This document shows, one piece after another, positions 5,266 through 5,363 of a stretch of 5,363 bases of DNA. Below the pieces are notes generated by a model. It was not told the DNA's origin, made no database searches, and worked only from the letters and a program-made list of their open reading frames with translations. Within the stretch, counting starts at the first letter, position 1, and each line of letters opens with the position of its first letter. This DNA is from Planctomycetaceae bacterium (GTDB lineage: Bacteria > Planctomycetota > Planctomycetia > Pirellulales > Thermoguttaceae): the NCBI GenBank assembly GCA_031283515.1, contig JAITBS010000421.1, positions 1-5,363 on the forward strand, written 5' to 3'. The position numbers were made by a program, and so were the translations under genes.

Positions 5266-5271
5266 TAAAAA

Positions 5272-5363
5272 ATGAAAAATAATGGAATTACATGGAAAGA
5301 ATTTAAAGATTCTGTTAAAAATGATCCTCTTATGCTAATTGGGTTAATTTTAATTTGCATTAT
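5272..5363 (+). CDS. N-terminus of a probable membrane protein (partial)
   Basis: Thirty complete codons are visible before the window ends. The first 20 residues are polar and charged (MKNNGITWKEFKDSVKNDPL). They are followed by MLIGLILICI, the beginning of a strongly hydrophobic segment that probably continues as a transmembrane helix. With a polar stretch of about 20 residues before the helix, it looks more like an integral membrane protein than a classical signal peptide. The start is supported by GGAGA 6 nt upstream. The A-rich codon use (AAA, AAT, TTA) is more AT-biased than the genes to the left. The family cannot be identified from this fragment. Confidence 0.7.
   Translation, partial: MKNNGITWKEFKDSVKNDPLMLIGLILICI

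Larger units (their letters stand above)
4732..5271. other. Spacer with repeats and a coding remnant
   Basis: This 540-bp gap between divergently oriented genes contains AT-rich DNA (4732-4850) where the ABC gene promoter should lie, though no clear -35/-10 pair is recognised. It also holds a two-copy tandem repeat (4851-4939), an inverted-repeat element (5016-5084), and a minus-strand coding remnant (5093-5245). A frame with ATG at 5050-5052 on the minus strand runs through both repeats and is not a real gene. Confidence 0.5.

Overview
The window looks like chromosomal DNA of a low-GC (roughly 40%) Planctomycetota bacterium, probably a Pirellulales-type lineage. The main reason is the 548-residue secreted protein at 1556-3202, whose middle region (GDTWKI, then a GHVGPGLDLVARLQ block) resembles a secreted protein family I associate with Planctomycetes. 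That recognition is from memory and no search was run. The dense AT-rich spacers full of short dispersed repeats also fit such genomes.

Layout, left to right. Positions 1-255 are an AT-rich leader. Positions 256-933 (+) encode a small lipoprotein with 16 cysteines and a Tyr/Asn/Gln/Pro-rich mature part, function unknown. A clear sigma70-type promoter (1009-1039) drives a tRNA-Ala(GGC) gene (1060-1132) carrying the G3:U70 alanine identity pair. Positions 1133-1555 hold a minus-strand coding remnant (1142-1282) that runs into a 140-bp inverted-repeat element (1259-1398), then a short 9-bp tandem repeat. Next come the secreted 548-residue protein (+) and a repeat-rich spacer ending in a strong terminator-like hairpin (3412-3469). 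On the minus strand a two-gene unit follows: an ABC transporter ATPase of the iron-siderophore/cobalamin/heme class (3859-4731) and, 24 nt downstream, yidD (3616-3834). The right end (4732-5271) holds two further repeat elements and a second minus-strand coding remnant (5093-5245). A plus-strand gene for a probable membrane protein starts at 5272 and is cut by the window edge.

Functionally the genes are loosely connected. YidD assists YidC/Sec-dependent membrane protein insertion; the ATPase would energise a FecCD-type permease that is not encoded here; the two plus-strand proteins are exported. No mobile element with a transposase, CRISPR array or defence system is visible. The least expected signal is in the spacers. 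An 18-bp motif occurs three times at the edges of dispersed repeats and in each case can be read as Phe-Leu-Glu-(Val/Ile/Met)-Pro. Two of these copies lie in frame with protein-like remnants that have no normal start codon.
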